From contig CM049306.1 of the NCBI GenBank assembly GCA_026874595.1, positions 1,504,019 through 1,568,018 of the forward strand: DNA of 64,000 nucleotides. Reading direction: 5' to 3'. How positions within the stretch are numbered: position 1 is the stretch's first letter; each line of letters opens with the position of its first letter. The notes under the pieces are model-generated. The model saw only the letters and a list, made by a program, of their open reading frames with translations, had not been told where the DNA came from and searched no databases. The stretch is from Sipunculus nudus. Lineage: Eukaryota; Annelida; Sipuncula; Golfingiida; Sipunculidae. Below are positions 10,372 through 24,708 of this stretch, piece by piece. A program made the position numbers and the translations under genes.

Positions 10372-12984
10372 TTAAAACAAGGGACCTATGGGTCACGACG
10401 CTCAGCTGTTATATATGATAAAAAAATAAAAAAATATTTTTTAGAAATGAGGCACATGCTGGTTTTGTGTGGTAATAAATATAAGCTGTATTATGAGTTG
10501 TGGTTGTTTAGCTTATGTATGATTTTGATAGTATCTTTGGAGACAGGGAAGAGGATTGATTTTATTTATTTTATTAACAAATGGAGTGCTATTGTCACAC
10601 AGATTTTGACTTGGCCATATAACTTATAAGCAGAACATATAATATGAGTTTAACTATTAATTAAAAAAATTACAAATATTGTCCCAAATATAATTTTTAT
10701 TAAAAATAATAAGAGAATCATATGATTTTTTTAAAATGAAATATAACTGATATGATTATTAAAATAATATTAAAGAATATATTCATGAATGCATTCATGA
10801 ATACATTTTGAAAGTATTTGCACGAGTATTCATATACTTTCATTTTTACCTGAATTCCCATTCTTTATGCAAGAAATTTTATAATGGAGTACATAATCAT
10901 ATTCGTATTTAAATACAATTACAAAGTATTTGCACCATGTCTGGTATTTATTCAGTTTTCACCAAACAATGATTTTGAGAATCCAGAATATACAAAATTC
11001 ACACATTTAAATAATGATCATAAGTACCTGGTTTTATGGCTTTTATTTATATTAAAAAATAACTGTAAAAAATTCATTTTGGACTAATTTCACATCAATG
11101 TACACACTAGACACAGTAGGAATCTAGATTAATATTATCAACTGCATCTTTCTTTATCATTAATTTCCTTCATATAATCCCTAATGATTAGAAATGAATA
11201 ATATGATTTACTTCTTTATCATTAAAAATGAACTGAAAAATGCCATAGGTGACTGCATGGTGTTATTTGGAATATGTGACATTCTACCCATCGATACAAG
11301 ATTCTTATATCATCAGTAACTGCAAGTTAATTTCCTGTTATTATAAACTAACAAATTCCTTTTCTTTTTTTCTTTAATTTGTTATTAAAAACCAAGAAAA
11401 ATTTATTAATTTATTGTTTATTGTTATGTTGTTGGTTAAAACTACTAGATGAGTTGGGTTGGACACCTGGATCAACTGTGGCTGGCCATAAGCTGCCTGG
11501 ATTCTCGCCTCAAGTGTGCATAATTTGATGAAAGGTCAACAAGGTCAACATACAGGTGACTCAAGAGGGGCTGGAGAGAGCCAAAGTCTGACAGGGTCTC
11601 ATAAAAAACATTAATAAAAGCTACAATATTTGGCCAATTTCTTTCAGCTTTTTAAACTAAAAAGCTGAAATCCTTATGTGTGCATGATATGAAAATTATA
11701 TCAACAGTGCTCTCAGGAAACAAACGTGCCATGGTCACAGTCGGGCAAAATTTAAGGTACTAATTTTATATTTATACTAATAACTTATAAAATTTGAAAA
11801 ATTCAGAACTAATTTTGGGTATTCAATTGAATCTTGATTAAATAATGTTACATCCCTGACAATAAAATCTCTAGCTTCAGCAATGCCCTTGTTAAGGGAG
11901 TAAATATATTTCTTGATTTTTTACAAAGTGCATTATGTTTGGGCCCATAACTTAAAAAAAAAACACAATACTGACATCATTTCTGGCATGTGCATAGCGA
12001 ATGTATAGAAAAATATGTATATTATATATGATCAAAGTCAGATCAGTGGTTTTGATATTAGGCAGTCTTAAAGTGTAACAATGGGTTTTTAATGGAAAAA
12101 TGAAGTTTTTCATTGATATCTCGAAGGAATTAAGTCCTAGTGACCAAATTCTTGGCATGGTAGGGGATTTTGGAGAAATCTAACTGTATGCCAAATTTAA
12201 GGAACTTAGAGCTGAAGCTCGGGAGCTGAGCTCTTGCAAACTGCATAACACTAGCAATATGTGACATGGTGCTTGAAAACTTGAATAAAATCTACAGTTT
12301 TTGATCAACTGGTTTCAAATTTTTGGTGTTAACAGTTGAAATGCTAACAAAAACATGCTATGAAAATTAAATCCACAGCAGTTACAGCAAAAAAAGTGCC
12401 ATGGTCAAAGTTGGGCAAAATTTAAGGTACCAATTTTTTATTTTTGCTAATATTTTAAAAAATTTAAAAGATTTTGATCTAATTTTGGGTATACAATTTA
12501 ATTTTGATTAATAAAAGTAATATTACTGGAAAAAAAGTGCTTAGCTTTAACAAGTTTTGTGTTAAGTGATAAAATTTCTTTCCTGATTATTTACAAAATG
12601 TATTATGTTTTGGCCCATAACTTTTTAAAATTATATAATACAGACCTAATTTCTGGCATGTACATAGGAATTATATAGAGGATTATTTATAGGAAATATG
12701 AGGAAAAACAGATGAGTGGTTTTGATATTAGGCAGTCCTGAAGTGTGAAAATAGGTTTTTAATAAAAAATTGAGGTTTTTCCTTAATTTCTCAAAGGAAT
12801 GAAGTCGCAAAGACCCAGTTTTCGGCTTGGTAGGAGATCTTGGGGACATCTAACATTATGCTGAATTTTGGATTCCTAGGTCTTACGGTTTCAAAACGTG
12901 CCACATCTACGGACGGACGGACGGACGACGGACAATGGACCACGACTATAGCTCAGATGACTTATAGTCAGCTGAGCTAAAAAT
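10372..12984 (+). repeat. Diverged R1 repeat with doubled 3' half
   Basis: The left edge carries a variant of the R1 5' motif (ACAAGGGACCTATGGGTCAC). Two 3' halves follow in tandem: about 11,580-12,200 and 12,240-12,984. The second ends with the family terminus TCAGCTGAGCTAAAAA, preceded by an ACGG tetranucleotide run at about 12,909-12,932. The middle (10,430-11,400) is very AT-rich and more diverged. Confidence 0.65.
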
Positions 12985-14199
12985 ATATTAATCTTATATC
13001 CTTCTCTGTAAATGATGTGTGTGTATGTCTGCACAAGCACATGGTTCAGACAGACACTGACATTAAATAAGGTTTCAGTCTGTGACTTAATAAAATGAGT
13101 TCCTAATGGTCCTGTAAAAGATTAGTTAGCAGGCTTGACATTAACCACTGAAAGTACCTGAAAAGTCAGGCAAAGCAGCCTTGTCTCTAGCTTTTTCTTG
13201 CCCAACATGATTTTTACTGGCCCTACAATAATTAATCATTATAATCACAACACAAACTCAAGTTCCTGTCATCAGAGAGCTGTGATAATTTTTTTTATTT
13301 ATTGTTTTGTTGTCCTTATATGGTATATCCAGATAAGTTCTCTTATTTAATGTATATTTGTAGGTCATTATATGTATTGTTGTGGATTTACCTGTCTTAG
13401 ATTCAGGGATATCGGTTTCTGTTTATTGTGACTGTGAGAACTGCGTCTTGTCAGACTTATCAAAGCTGGTCCAGCCAGTTTTCTTTAGTGTAGATTTCAA
13501 AGACATAACTTCTTCACAGTCAGTTTCCTAGGGGGTGAGCCAGTTAAATACTCCCGCAGTGAGCGACAGGCCATTAGGTAAAGGTTTTATGTTGGACTCA
13601 CTTTCCAAGTCAGTAAAGTAATCAAGACTTTTGGTTACTGTGCCACCATTTTCTGGAACTTTAAGTTGTCTTGGGCCAGTAGTTATCTGTTAATGACAAG
13701 CCCTAATTAGGATATTTGTTGAATTACTAGTTCACAGCTAAAATATTATAGATAGAGTTTCCACTTGGCTGGTCAGATATCTAAAGTCAGGTGTACTAAA
13801 CACTGAAACTATTGAACAAACTGTTACATTGCCAATCTATATATCTCCTCTTGCTGTTAATCCAATGGTCACGTGCCTGACCTTTGTAACATCAAATAGG
13901 TCTGCATGACATATACACATTCAACAGACTGGATAACAATAAAGTAAATGACCTATATGTATCATCCACTGAATATCACTGAATCAATTCATATTATGCC
14001 TGATCTTTGACAATAGCTCACTTTACCTTTAGTATCTATGACAGGTAGAACAAGACAGGAGATAAGGAATTACATTATGAGTATTGATAAACAGGGAACC
14101 TTGGTTATACATGCTCAACGTATATAATTAAAAACATGGGCCTAGAGGCACAAATAGTACCCTGGTATGTGTTTACCTAGGAAATATACAGACAATTTC
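12985..14199. other. No gene or repeat recognised
   Basis: AT-rich intronic sequence between an R1 copy and the 43-44-bp minisatellite. I see no convincing exon, RNA gene or array in it. Confidence 0.5.
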
Positions 14200-15507
14200 T
14201 GCCTGGGTGTATTGTTGTAGAAGTTCTTTTACAGACAAATGAAGCCCGGGCATGTTGTTGTAGAAGTTCTTTTACAGACAAATGAAGCCCGGGCCTGTTG
14301 TTGTAGAGGTTCTTTTACAGACAAATGAAACCCGGGCCTATTGTTGTAGAAGTTCTTTTTCAAACAATTTAAGCTTGGGTGTATTGTTGTAGAAGTTCTT
14401 TTACAGACAAATAAAGCCTGGGCATATTGTTGTAGAAGTTCTTTTTAACAAACCATTTCAGCCTGGGTGTATTGTTGTAGAAGTTCTTTTTAACAAACCA
14501 TTTCAGCCTGGGTGTATTGTTGTAGAAGTTCTTTTTAACAAACCCTTTCAGCCTGGGTGTATTGTTGTAGAAGTTCTTTTTCAAACAATTTAAGCCTGGG
14601 TGTATTGTTGTAGAAGTTCTTTTACAGACAAATGAAGCCCGGGCCTATTGTTGTAGAAGTTCTTTTTCAAACAATTTAAGCCTGGGTGTATTGTTGTAGA
14701 AGTTCTTTTACAGACAAATAAAGCCTGGGCATATTGTTGTAGAAGTTCTTTTTACAAATAATTCAAGCCTGGGTGTATTGTTGTAGAAGTTCTTTTACAG
14801 ACAAATGAAGCCCGGGCCTATTGTTGTAGAAGTTCTTTTTCAAACAATTTCAGCCTGGGTGTATTGTTGTAGAAGTTCTTTTACAGACAAATAAAGCCTG
14901 GGCATATTGTTGTAGAAGTTCTTTTTAACAAACCATTTCAGCCTGGGTGTATTGTTGTAGAAGTTCTTTTTAACAAACCATTTCAGCCTGGGTGTATTGT
15001 TGTGGAAGTTTTTTTTAACAAACCCTTTCAGCCTGGGTGTATTGTTGTAGAAGTTCTTTTTTACAAACCCTTTCAACCTGGGTGTATTGTTGTAGAAGTT
15101 CTTTTACAGACAAATTAAGCCCGGGCATATTGTTGTAGAAGTTCTTTTTACAAATAATTTAAGCCTGGGTGTATTGTTGTAGAAGTTCTTTTTAACAAAC
15201 CCTTTCAGCCTGGGTGTATTGTTGTAGAAGTTCTTTTTAACAAACCATTTCAGCCTGGGTGTATTGTTGTGGAAGTTTTTTTTAACAAACCCTTTCAGCC
15301 TGGGTGTATTGTTGTAGAAGTTTTTTTTTACAAACCCTTTCAGCCTGGGTGTATTGTTGTAGAAGTTCTTTTACAGACAAATTAAGCCCGGGCATATTGT
15401 TGTAGAAGTTCTTTTTACAAATAATTTAAGCCTGGGTGTATTGTTGTAGAAGTTCTTTTACAGACAAATAAAGCCTGGGCATATTGTTGTAGAAGTTCTT
15501 TTTACAA
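14200..15507. repeat. 43-44-bp minisatellite, left part (about 30 copies)
   Basis: The unit is GCCTGGGTGTATTGTTGTAG followed by AAGTTCTTTTACAGACAAAT and AAA, with a second unit type ending in TTTTTAACAAACCATTTCA. The unit types alternate in blocks (for example 14,400-14,590 is echoed at 14,860-15,070 and 15,180-15,370), so larger segments have been duplicated. The array is broken at 15,507 by a mobile element and resumes at 16,972 in the same phase. Confidence 0.93.
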
Positions 15508-16971
15508 CTAGAATACGGGTAGTCGACAGGCGACTACGTGTATCCGCCAAAATCAGAGAAGGACGGGTGAAGTAAGGCATTGATTGAGTGGCAAGGGGAT
15601 ATAGAGTTACATGTGTTAAATATTAGAATGGATCTCTGCCACATAAACATGATTGTAGGTGGCGCCACCTGTTTTTTGAACGAGAAACTATCCAAGATAT
15701 ATACACATGCAAAATTTCATGTGGAAAAGTCAAACCACTGCAGAGATATGAGTAATTTTATCCTACAGCAGACAAACAGATGGACGCTTTGCAAAAATGG
15801 CTGCAGGTGGCGCCACCATTTTTGTTCATGTTATAAAGCTATCCAAGGGCTACATTTGTGTAAAATTTTTTTCCTGATTGGTCAAACGGTTCCCGAGATA
15901 TGAGCTTGGATGTCTGCAGCATAAACGTGAATGTAGGTGGCGCCACCTGTCATTAAATCAAGAAAGCTATCTAGGATGTATATGCATGCTGATTTTTAGG
16001 TGAATTAGTCAAACCACTGCAGAGATATGAGTGATTTTAACCCCAGGCAGATGAACAATTGGACACTGTGCAAACATGGTTGCAGGTGGCGCCACCTTTT
16101 GTTGTGTATGTAATAAAGCTATCCCAGGGCTACATTTGTGTAAAATTTTTTTCCGGATCGGTCAAACTGTTCCCGAGATATATGGGATTATGTGTGGAGC
16201 GTTAACGTGAATGTAGGTGGCGCCACCTGTAACAAGATCTAGAAAGCTATCTAGGATGTATATGCATGCCCAATTTTAGGTGAATTAGTCAAACCACTGC
16301 AGAGATATGAGTGATTTTAACCCCAGGCAGATGAACAGATGGACACTGTGCAAACATGGTTGCAGGTGGCGCCACCTTTTGTTGTGTATGTTATAAAGCT
16401 ATCCCAGGGCTACATTTGTGTAAAATTTTTTTCCGGATCGGTCAAATGGTTCCCGAGATATATGGGATTATGTGTGGAGCGTTAACGTGAATGTAGGTGG
16501 CGCCACCTGTCACAAAATCGAGAAAGCTATCTAGGATGTATATGCATGCCGAATTTTAGGTGAATTAGTCAAATCACTGCAGAGATATAAGTGATTTTAA
16601 CCCCAGGCAGATGAACAGATGGACACTGTGCAAACATGGTTGCAGGTGGCGCCACCTTTTGTTGTGTATGTTATAAAGCTTTCCCAGGGCTACATTTGTG
16701 TAAAATTTTTTTCCGGATCGGTCGAACGGTTCCCGAGATATATGGGTTTATGTGTGGAAACAGACGCACAAACGGACGCTGGGCAGAGACGAAAGGTCAG
16801 AGGTCAAGGTCACTTGGTTAGGCACCAGTTCACATGTGACCCGATAATTTGTGTAAGTTTCGGAAAAATCTGTCCAGTAGTCTCAGAGGAGTTCTCCGGA
16901 AACGAACGCGGCGGCGGCGGCGGAACCCGGTCAAAAAGATAGTATCCGCAAAACTTCGTTTTGGCGGATAC
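15508..16971 (+). mobile_element. Pearl/HINE-like non-autonomous element with tandem-repeat core
   Basis: The element interrupts the 43-44-bp minisatellite. The left end starts CTAGAATACGGGTAG and contains a short palindrome GTAGTCG...CGACTAC (15520-15537). This is followed by GTATCCGCCAAAA (15540-15552), whose exact inverse TTTTGGCGGATAC forms the right end (16959-16971). The right end is itself a hairpin: GTATCCGC at 16942 pairs with GCGGATAC. The core has tandem units of about 281 bp, each with two copies of the palindrome GGTGGCGCCACC (for example 15658-15669). Short subterminal inverted repeats, a terminal hairpin and a tandem core match the bivalve pearl family, which belongs to the Helentron-associated HINEs. 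No protein is encoded. The target duplication is ambiguous: up to TACAA is shared at both edges. Confidence 0.75.
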
Positions 16972-19170
16972 AAATAATTCAAGCCTGGGTGTATTGTTGT
17001 AGAAGTTCTTTTACAGACAAATGAAGCCCGGGCCTATTGTTGTAGAAGTTCTTTTTCAAACAATTTAAGCCTGGGTGTATTGTTGTAGAAGTTCTTTTAC
17101 AGACAAATGAAGCCCGGGCCTATTGTTGTAGAAGTTCTTTTTCAAACAATTTAAGCCTGGGTGTATTGTTGTAGAAGTTCTTTTACAGACAAATAAAGCC
17201 TGGGCATATTGTTGTAGAAGTTCTTTTTACAAATAATTCAAGCCTGGGTGTATTGTTGTAGAAGTTCTTTTACGGACAAATGAAGCCCGGGCCTATTGTT
17301 GTAGAAGTTCTTTTTCAAACAATTTAAGCCTGGGTGTATTGTTGTAGAAGTTCTTTTACAGACAAATAAAGCCTGGGCATATTGTTGTAGAAGTTCTTTT
17401 TAACAAACCATTTCAGCCTGGGTGTATTGTTGTAGAAGTTCTTTTTAACAAACCATTTCAGCCTGGGTGTATTGTTGTGGAAGTTTTTTTTAACAAACCC
17501 TTTCAGCCTGGGTGTATTGTTGTAGAAGTTCTTTTTTACAAACCCTTTCAGCCTGGGTGTATTGTTGTAGAAGTTCTTTTACAGACAAATTAAGCCCGGG
17601 CATATTGTTGTAGAAGTTCTTTTTACAAATAATTTAAGCCTGGGTGTATTGTTGTAGAAGTTCTTTAACAGACAAATTAAGCCAGGGCATATTGTTGTAG
17701 AAGTTCTTTTTCGAACAATTTAAGCCTGGGTGTATTGTTGTAGAAGTTTTTTTACAAACAATTTAAGACTGGGTGTATTGTTGTAGAAGTTTTTTTTTAA
17801 CAAACCATTTCAGCCTGGGTGTATTGTTGTAGAAGATTTTTACAAACACTTTAAACCTGGGTGTATTGTTGTCTAAGTTTTTTTACAAACAATTTAGACC
17901 AAGGTGTATTGTTGTAGAAGTTTTTTAACAAACCGTTTCAGCCTGGGTGAATTGTTGTAGAAGTTTCTTTTTTACAAATAATTTCAGCCCCGGTGTATTT
18001 TTGTAGAAGTTTTTTTTAACAAACTATTTCAGCCTGGGTGTATTGTTGTAGAAGTTTTTTTTTACAAGTAATTCAAGCCTGGGTGTATTGTTGTAGAAGT
18101 TCTTTTACAGATAAATTAAGCCTGGGCATATTGTTGTAGAAGTTCTTTTTTGCACAATTTAAGCCTGGGTGTATTGTTGTAGAAGTTTTTTTTACAAATA
18201 ATTTCAGCCAAGGTGTATTGTTGTAAAAGTTCTATTTAACAAACCATTTCAGCCTGGGTGTATTGTTGTAGAAGTTTTTTTACAAGCACTTTAAACCTGG
18301 GCCTACTGTTGTAGAAGTTTTTTTTTTTAACAAAGCATTTCAGCCAGGGTGTATTGTTGTAGAAGTTTTTTTTTTAACAAATAATTTCAGCCTGGGTGTA
18401 TTGTTGTAGAAGTTTTTTTACAAACCGTTTCAGCCTGGGTGTATTACTGTAGAAGTTTTTTTTAACAAACAATTTCAGCCTGGGTGTATTGTTGTAGAAG
18501 TTCTTTTTAACAAACCATTTCAGCCTGGGTGTATTGTTGTGGAAGTTTTTTTTAACAAACCCTTTCAGCCTTGGTGTATTGTTGTAGAAGTTCTTTTTTA
18601 CAAACCCTTTCAGCCTGGGTGTATTGTTGTAGAAGTTCTTTTACAGACAAATTAAGCCCGGGCATATTGTTGTAGAAGTTCTTTTTCGAACAATTTAAGC
18701 CTGGGTGTATTGTTGTAGAAGTTTTTTTACAAACAATTTAAGCCTTGGTGTATTGTTGTAGAAGTTCTTTTTCAAACAATTTAAGCCTTGGTGTATTGCT
18801 GTAGAAGTTTTTTTTACAAACAATTTAAGCCTGGGTGAATTGTTGTAGAAGTTTTTATTTACAAATAATTTCAGCCCAGGTGTATTGTTGTAGAAGTTCT
18901 TTTTAACAAACCATTTCAGCCTGGGTGTATTGTTGTAGAAGTTTTTTACAAATACTTTAAACCTGGGTGTACTGCTGCAGAAGTTTTTTTACAAACAATT
19001 TAAACTAAGGTGTATTGTTGTAGAAGTTTTTTACAAACAATTTAATCCTGGGTGTATTTTTGTAGAAGATTTGTTACAAACAATTTAAGCCTGGGTGTAT
19101 TGTTGTAGAAGTTCTTGTACAGACAATTTCAACCCAGGCATATTGTTATCCATGTTCTTTTACAGACAAG
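16972..19170. repeat. 43-44-bp minisatellite, right part (about 50 copies)
   Basis: This is the continuation of the array left of the pearl-like insertion. Units are close to consensus up to about 17,700 and become more variable (TTTTTT tracts, GTGAATTG, AAGGTGTATT) between 17,700 and 19,170, as expected at an array edge. The last units, at about 19,130-19,190, are strongly decayed. Confidence 0.92.
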
Positions 19171-19680
19171 TTTCCATCCAGGGTGTATTGTTTAGTAGTT
19201 CACTGAGGACATTTGAAGGTGACTGTTGTTATCACTGTGATCATATAGATAATATAGTGAATGGGCACAAAGATCACAGAAACTAGAGATTACTAATTTA
19301 ATAATCTATATTTAGTTACTCGGTCCCGGCTATTCTTACCCGACGGTCATCTTAATCTGTCAATGTAGTGACCAGTTCAAACAATTAAAGATCTGGGTGA
19401 GACTACATGAGACTATATGAGCATGATTTAACTGGAATACACACATCGTTTGGCTCCCAAGTTCACTTCCCTAACATATTTCAAATAGATCTTTCTAACA
19501 AAATATCAGTTTGTAAACAAGAAAGACACATGTTAAATAAACAAACACACTTAAACAGAGAACATTTAATGGCTTGCACTTATGTATGCTTAGAATATTT
19601 TTTTCATTATTTTTTTACTGATGTTCAAATATTCTTATAATGCAAAATTATGTGACTGCATGTGACTGATAGAAATACCA
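19171..19680. other. Unassigned intronic sequence
   Basis: Non-repetitive by eye, with short open frames lacking recognisable features. Confidence 0.45.
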
Positions 19681-20150
19681 CTGAAGAGGGCAATGTACCA
19701 GGATTATAATGACATAGATAATGACATAGACATTTCCAGGTCCAACACTTATATAACAATGTACCAGGATTATAATGACATAGATAATGACATAGACATT
19801 TCCAGGTCCAACACTGATATAACAATGTACCTGGATTATAATGACATAGATAATGGCATAGACATTTCCAGGTCCAACACTGATATAACAATGTACCAGG
19901 ATTATAATGACATAAATTTCCGGGTCCAACACTGATACAGCAACTGTCGAGACATATACATTACCAGGTCCACCATTGATACAGCAAACTGATAAAGCAA
20001 TGTACCAGGATGATAATGACATATACATTACCGATCAAACACTGACATAGTGATGTACCAGGATTATAATGACATATACATTACTGGGTCCAGCACTGAC
20101 ATATATATTACCATGTCCAACACTGACATATACATTACTGGGTCCAACAC
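19681..20150. repeat. 66-bp tandem repeat, decaying to the right
   Basis: The unit is CAATGTACCAGGATTATAAT followed by GACATAGATAATGACATAGA and CATTTCCAGGTCCAACACTG(ATATAA). About three full units occupy 19,690-19,900. Shortened units (GACATATACATTACCAGGTC) continue to about 20,150. The 22-codon period gives spurious open frames on both strands. Confidence 0.85.
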
Positions 20151-21200
20151 TGTTATAATACAACTATTCACTGAATTATAGTGAAAAGGTTCTAAAACCC
20201 ATGCTACCTGAAACTGCCAAACATGGACACTGATTAAGTGACACTGACAATATTCTGTATTGATAGGTGCTCGATAGCTGAAGGTTTTCTTTTTTTGCAA
20301 GCCATTTCACCATATATTTATTGTACAATTGTATATATGAGCATCAAAAGTTAAAACAATAAAATTAAAATAATAAATTTTTTAAAAGATTTCAAGAGTG
20401 CACTGAATGGACAGAGTGGATCAGGGATTCTGTGTGTTTATCATGCTCAGATGTAATATTAATTGAATTTTTTTTTCAACAGAGAAAAACTTTGAACAAC
20501 CAGTTAAACTGGTAATCTCAGAGGGGTACTGTCACTATTTTTAAATGATATGCTGATTATGCAGTGGTTGCTCTTTTTTCTTCTGACTGTAGCATTCTGT
20601 CCCTATGGAACAGATACTTGAAAATTGATGTCAGTCCAAGCTCTCAGTTGCCTCATACATTTTACTGACCTATATTCACATATTGCAGTGTTTGCCTGTT
20701 GTCTGTCTGTGTGTATGTGACCCAAGTGTATGATTTTGTTAATTCCGTTAGTTGAATGAATAAAAAGATTTCAGGAAATTTTCCATTTGAAATAGAATAG
20801 CTGTAACTTTTCCAGTCTTGTCCTATTAGGAATGTTCATAGGCAGATGAGCCTTGGGTCCGTTATTATCTTTTGCACACAGTTACACTTTAAATAAAGGT
20901 AAATGGAGTTATAAATTTCTGGTGAGTCTGTATAAGATCAGTTCCAGTGCTTAACCATTTTAGCCAGATCTTTTTGGTAATTTGGTCAAGATGGATACTT
21001 TAGTCAAGTAACACTTTATTGATGAGTTCAAGCATACAGTAATTTTAAAGGCAGGATGAAAACTTCATTATATTCTTATATTTTAATCTCATTTATGATG
21101 ACATTGAGACATTGACAGTGAATTTCATTCAGCTGTGTAAGGTAATTTTATGAGATTTTTTTAAGAGCTGACTTGTTCTTAACATTAAACAAGGGCACCA
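20151..21200. other. Unassigned intronic sequence
   Basis: No exon, array or known element was recognised. A C-tract followed by CA repeats lies at about 21,212-21,240. Confidence 0.45.
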
Positions 21201-21289
21201 CAAAGCAGAGCAGCCCCCCCCCCCCCCCCACACACACACAGAGTATAATTAGACTGGTTGTATTACACAGAGTAAAAATAAGGAGAGCA

Positions 21290-22225
21290 GCTCTCTGGCC
21301 TTGACCTTTGCTCCTGTACCTCAAAATAAATAGGGTTCTTCATCCATGGGTGGGTGAGCTATATGAGCAAGATGACAGTGACAGGTGTTGGTCAAACCAT
21401 TTGGCCTGATTTGGGTCAACAAGCTTTTTCAAGAAGTGGGTGCTGTGGCCCTGACCTTTGACCACATCACCTCACAAGCAAAAGGTTTCTTCATCCATGG
21501 GTGGATGACACATATTTGCAAGATGAAAGGTTTTTGTCAAACGTTTGGCGTAAAATTGGTCCAAAAGCTTTTTCAATTAGAGGGCCCTGTGGCCATGACT
21601 TTTGACCCCATAACTACAAAATTGATAGAGTTCTTTATTCATGGGTGGGTGAGCCATATTAGCAAGAGGAAAGGTTTTGGTCAAACAGTTTGGCTTCAAA
21701 TGGGTCCACAAGCTTTTACAAGAAGGGGGCCCTGTAGTCATGACCTTTGACCCCATGACCTCAAAATTGACAGGGATCTTCATCCATGAGTGAGTGAGCC
21801 ATATTTGCAAGATCAAAAGTTTTGGTCAAACGGTTTGGCTTCACATGGGTCCAAAAGCTTTTTTAAGAAGAGGTCTTGTGGCCAAGACCTTTGACCCCAT
21901 GACTTCAAAATTGATAGGGTCTTTTTCCATGGGTTGCTGAGCCCTATGTGCAACATGAAAGGTTTTGGTCCAACAGTTTGGCTTAAAATGGGTCCACAAG
22001 CTTTATCAAGAAGTGGGCCCTCCCTGTGGCTGTGACCTTTAACCCTGTGACCTCAAAATCGATAGGGGTCTTCATCCATGGGTGGGTGAGCCATATTTGC
22101 AAGATAAAAGGTTTTGGTCAAACCGTTTGGCTTGAAATAAATCCATAAGCCAATTCCGGAACGACAGACAGACGCACAATCAGAGGCATTACTATATCCC
22201 TTTGCAACTTTGTTGCATGGGGATT
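21290..22225 (+). repeat. 145-bp tandem repeat element (about six units)
   Basis: Units share CATCCATGGGTGGGTGAGCC (near 21,339, 21,490, 21,638, 21,780, 21,926 and 22,073), GGTTTTGGTCAAACNGTTTG and GACCTTTGACCCCATGACCT. The right end has GACAGACAGACGCACA followed by TTTGCAACTTTGTTGCATGG, resembling a terminal tail. It is probably an interspersed element with a tandem core. No coding function. Confidence 0.75.
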
Positions 22226-22689
22226 ATAAAGTTGATTTGATCAGTATACAGTCTTTAATGTGTCTTTAAATATATTTCAATGACAACTCCTCCTTAAATG
22301 TGCATCAAAATGCACCATCTTCATTGCTAAAATCCAAAAATTTTCCCCTGTTCCCCTAGAAAAGTTATACTGTAATACCCACGTGTGATCTCTTCATGTC
22401 ACTGATCTGAAGTGATTAGGCTTCCAGATTTTAGCTGAAAAGGAATGAAACTTCTTCTTAAATGTGCACCAAAATGATCCATCTTCATTGCTAAAATCCA
22501 AATTTTCTGGGCAGCATGCCCTGGACCCCCGTGGAAATGCTTAGCGCCTCACAATTTACATATATGTTAAATTCCTCCCAAATAAGAAAGGCCAAAGTTC
22601 AAATTTCTAGCATAATTCCTGATGTCAGAAAGAGATTTGAGAACAGATGAAAGTAAAGACAGTTCATCCCTGGAGCGGAGTCTTTCATG
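22226..22689. other. Short diverged direct duplication, otherwise unassigned
   Basis: CACCATCTTCATTGCTAAAATC-like sequence occurs at about 22,311 and again (ATCCATCTTCATTGCTAAAA) at about 22,475, about 160 bp apart. Nothing else was recognised. Confidence 0.5.
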
Positions 22690-24184
<1,495 letters not shown>

Positions 24185-24477
24185 TCATAATAACATTTTA
24201 CTTAAGTGTTATTTTTATTATTATAATTTTTATAAGGATACAGGTCAAACCCTGAGACCATCAGTGACAGGGGCATTACAGCTTTCACTTCAAGAGATGA
24301 TCCTGTGGTTGGCATGTAGACAGTCAACAGAACTGTATGACAAGGTACAAATAGGCATAATAGGAAATGCACAAACTTTTATCAGAACTGGTTCTATCTC
24401 ACAGTGTAACCAGATAACAAGGCCTACAGGACCAATGCAAACCTGTGCAATGGGATATACATCAGGTATAATCAGTG

Positions 24478-24708
24478 TTTCCTCTAACATTACACAATAG
24501 TGAAAAAAAACTGAGTGTTTCCTCTAGATCACTGCTTACTGAAACAGCGCCAGTGTTTCCTCTACGTCATTGCATATTGAAACAGCAGCAGTGTTTCTTC
24601 TAGATCACTTCATACTGAAACAGCCCAGTGTTTTTCCTGCAGATCTTCTAGGTAAGCAGTGATCTAGAGGAAACACTCAGTTTTTTCAGTATTGTGTAAT
24701 GTTAGAGA
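24478..24708. repeat. Inverted junction of the 44-bp family (hairpin-forming)
   Basis: Units at about 24,478-24,640 run in the opposite orientation (CAGTGTTTCCTCTAGATCAC) to the main array. The segment 24,480-24,540 is nearly the reverse complement of 24,652-24,708 (GTAAGCAGTGATCTAGAGGA onward), giving a stem of about 57 bp around a loop of about 110 nt. It lies about 340 bp upstream of the exon 2 acceptor. Confidence 0.8.
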
